Both the position numbers and the translations under genes were made by a program. This document shows, one piece after another, positions 24,524 to 25,541 of a stretch of DNA of 25,541 nt. Origin of the DNA: CAZCFB01 sp964511535 (GTDB lineage: Bacteria; Myxococcota_A; Polyangia; GCA-2747355; CAZCFB01); the NCBI GenBank assembly GCA_964511535.1, contig CAZEFW010000143.1:1-25541 (forward strand). Direction: 5' to 3'. Numbering within the stretch: position 1 is the first letter of the stretch; each line of letters opens with the position of its first letter. The notes under the pieces are model-generated. The model was not told where the DNA came from, did not search any database, and saw only the letters and a program-made list of their open reading frames with translations.

Positions 24524-24621
24524 TTCGCCATCTTTTTTGTGTCTTTTGTAGTGGCCCTGACTCCACATTATTAATGGAAGTAAGGTATTCTAGTTTGGTA
24601 ACCGCGCGGGAGGAATGACCA
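24524..24621 (+). promoter_or_regulatory. AT-rich intergenic region, probable promoter of the selenoprotein gene
   Basis: This 98-base gap is clearly lower in GC than its surroundings and contains a T-rich run (24532-24548), an ATTATTAAT stretch and TATTCT (24586-24591) as a possible -10 box. No convincing -35 hexamer is seen. GGGAGGA (24608-24614) is a strong ribosome site and sets the TTG start at 24622. The ATG at 24615 opens only a 9-codon frame. Confidence 0.4.
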
Positions 24622-25314
24622 TTGCCTGGAAATCGAACCTATAATCCGTTGAAATTATTGGCACTCGCAGCCCTGGTGACCATGCTGGTGGCATGCGGCG
24701 GCGAGGGGACCTACACACCAGATCCCTCCCAACTCCCGGATGATACCGAGCAGGCGCTGAGCTACCCGGCGGGCCCGTACGGCACCTCGGTGGGATCCGT
24801 CATCGAGGATCACAAGTTCGACCTGGCCATCTACGACCCGGCCATGCTGTGCAAGAAGACCAGCGAGCATCGCCTGGCCGACAGCAAGGGCACGCGGACG
24901 CTGACCATGGGCGACCTGTACCGTGGGAGCAAGTGGTGCTCCAACAAGCCGGTCCAGCTGGCCTGGATCGCGGTCACCACAGGCTGGTGAGGTAGCTGCA
25001 ACTCGGAGCTGAAGGCCATCGCCTCAAACAGCTCCAGTTGGGACAGCCGGGTGCTGTTCATCAACGCCGAAATGGAGACCAAGCAGAAGTACCAGAAGCC
25101 CACCGCCGACTGGCTCTGGGACAACGCCCTGAACCTGGGGCTGGAGTTCCCTCAGATCTCCGACGGGGATCGCAAGCTGCGCAAGGTGTTCGGCTGCTCC
25201 TCCCTGCCCATGAACATGGCCGTGGACCTGACCACCATGAAGATCGTCTACGCCAAGTGCGGCTACAGCAAGACCGCAATCTCCAGCTTCATCAACTCCC
25301 ACTTCGGATATTAG
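24622..25314 (+). CDS. Candidate selenocysteine-containing thioredoxin-fold lipoprotein (in-frame TGA at 24988-24990)
   Basis: A TTG start eight bases after GGGAGGA begins a lipoprotein signal with lipobox LVAC (Cys25). The frame meets TGA at codon 123, then continues open to TAG at 25312-25314, giving 230 residues if the TGA is read as selenocysteine. The context is TTGW-U-GSC, a UxxC motif (Sec123, Cys126) exactly where thioredoxin-like proteins carry WCxxC, after a hydrophobic strand (VQLAWIAV). The downstream part completes the fold: VLFINAE, a helical insert, then the cis-Pro region (SLPMNMAVDLTTMKIVY). A stem-loop at 24999-25040 could be the SECIS. The likely role is thiol/disulfide or peroxide reduction at the membrane surface. 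The alternative is a nonsense mutation of TGC to TGA. No selA, selB or selC gene is in the window. Confidence 0.8.
24991..25040 (+). promoter_or_regulatory. Candidate bacterial SECIS stem-loop
   Basis: Eight bases after the TGA, CAACTCGGAGCTG (24999-25011) pairs with CAGCTCCAGTTG (25029-25040): 12 base pairs with a single bulged C. The 17-nt loop can form an inner GGC-CATC-GCC hairpin, with Gs about 24 bases from the TGA. Bacterial SECIS elements are stem-loops immediately downstream of UGA, inside the coding region, with G in the apical loop about 16-37 bases away. An alternative shorter stem AGCT/AGCT spans 24994-25010. Confidence 0.6.
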
Positions 25315-25541
25315 CCCGCCGCTTCATCGCGTAACGACCCGAAGGGTCGGCGCACGGCGGGCTCCCCCGGAGGGGCGATGAACGTGCGCGACGGTCGGGC
25401 GGACTCAGCCACAGCCACAGCCACAGCCTCAGCCTCAGCCTCAGCCTCAGCCTCAGCCTCAGCCACAGCCTCAGCCTCAGCCTCAGCCACAGCCTCAGCC
25501 TCAGCCTCCAGCTCCCTGTCCAGGTCTTCTTGATCACCTAT
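25311..25541 (-). CDS. Possible 3' end of a minus-strand gene with Ala-Glu/Ala-Val repeat tail
   Basis: On the minus strand one frame is open from the window edge to a TAA at 25311-25313, overlapping the stop of the convergent selenoprotein gene. It reads IGDQEDLDRELE, then about 35 residues of alternating Ala with Glu or Val encoded by the hexanucleotide repeat, then a Pro/Arg-rich tail ending LRDEAAG. The repeat itself lacks stops in two frames, so openness is weak evidence. A second open frame gives Leu-Arg/Leu-Trp repeats. The start lies outside the window. Confidence 0.25.
   Translation of the reverse strand: MGDQEDLDRELEAEAEAVAEAEAEAVAEAEAEAEAEAEAVAVAVAESARPSRTFIAPPGEPAVRRPFGSLRDEAAG
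25313..25375. terminator. Nested hairpins after the selenoprotein gene
   Basis: AGCCCGCCG (25313-25321) and CGGCGGGCT (25355-25363) are perfect 9-bp inverted copies. They enclose a second perfect stem CGACCC-GAA-GGGTCG (25335-25349). A third small stem CCCC-CGGA-GGGG follows (25364-25375). The first arm overlaps the TAG stop. A termination or mRNA-stabilising structure is likely; no U-tract follows. Confidence 0.55.
25405..25506. repeat. Hexanucleotide tandem repeat, 17 copies of WCAGCC
   Basis: Seventeen uninterrupted 6-bp units, TCAGCC or ACAGCC, with the first base A in five units and T in the other twelve. Partial units (TCCAGC) follow. On the minus strand the unit is GGCTGW. Because the unit is a multiple of 3, copy number changes would keep any coding frame. 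Confidence 0.95.

Noticed and set aside
24615..24644. ATG at 24615 as a start or a tiny peptide
   Set aside because: It opens only nine codons. The TTG at 24622 gives a proper lipoprotein signal peptide and has better spacing from the ribosome site.
24988..25050. Treating 24622-24990 and 25051-25314 as two separate small genes or a pseudogene
   Set aside because: The same frame continues without gap through the TGA, the TGA takes the place of a redox Cys, and a stem-loop follows. A start at 25051 (GTG or CTG region) has no ribosome site and would begin in the middle of the fold. A nonsense mutation is not excluded but fits less well.
25405..25506. CRISPR array
   Set aside because: The units are six bases long and contiguous, with no spacers; it is a simple tandem repeat.

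Overview
The window is a very GC-rich chromosomal stretch, almost fully coding, of the kind seen in Myxococcota and related former Deltaproteobacteria. The evidence is a MYXO-CTERM-like C-terminus behind thrombospondin type 3 repeats, a myxococcal Cys-rich motif (CGNGKIEPGEQCDG), many lipoproteins with Lys/Asp/Pro-rich linkers, and an orphan Roadblock protein beside a MoxR/DUF58 cluster. This placement is an inference from protein style; no rRNA or other marker is present to fix it.

Layout. 1-551: 3' end of a calcium-binding-repeat surface protein. 552-943: non-coding region with a strong sigma-54-type promoter. 944-1810: unknown two-TM membrane protein. 1834-2511 (minus): cytidylate kinase, apparently expressed from a leaderless promoter. 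2574-3763: a small soluble protein and a multi-TM protein. 3825-9333: a tightly overlapping operon of a small membrane protein, a parvulin-type lipoprotein, a Roadblock-like protein, a DUF4350 membrane protein, a MoxR AAA+ ATPase and a DUF58/vWA protein. 9384-10412 (minus) and 10461-12017 (plus): divergent lipoproteins, one with Ig-like character and one with seven propeller-like repeats. 12117-15467 (minus): a three-gene unit of Cys-rich lipoprotein, molybdopterin oxidoreductase and second Cys-rich lipoprotein. 15610-17427: large lipoprotein with an all-helical-looking domain. 17498-24523: SUMF1-like lipoprotein, HlyD-type adaptor, C39-peptidase ABC exporter and a second ABC exporter. 24622-25314: a lipoprotein gene with an in-frame TGA. 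25315-25541: hairpins and a 17-copy hexanucleotide repeat.

The most notable item is the gene at 24622-25314. A thioredoxin-like lipoprotein is interrupted by one TGA exactly where the first redox residue of a UxxC motif would be. Ten codons further on, the same frame continues as the rest of a thioredoxin fold, and a near-perfect stem-loop lies directly downstream of the TGA. This looks like a surface-anchored selenoprotein rather than a pseudogene.

The second notable item is the exporter. The HlyD/C39-ABC/ABC set has the layout of NHLM/NHLP-type peptide secretion. The second ABC protein keeps a C39-like domain whose His and Asp have been replaced, and its nucleotide-binding domain stops at the H-loop. 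No precursor peptide is visible nearby.
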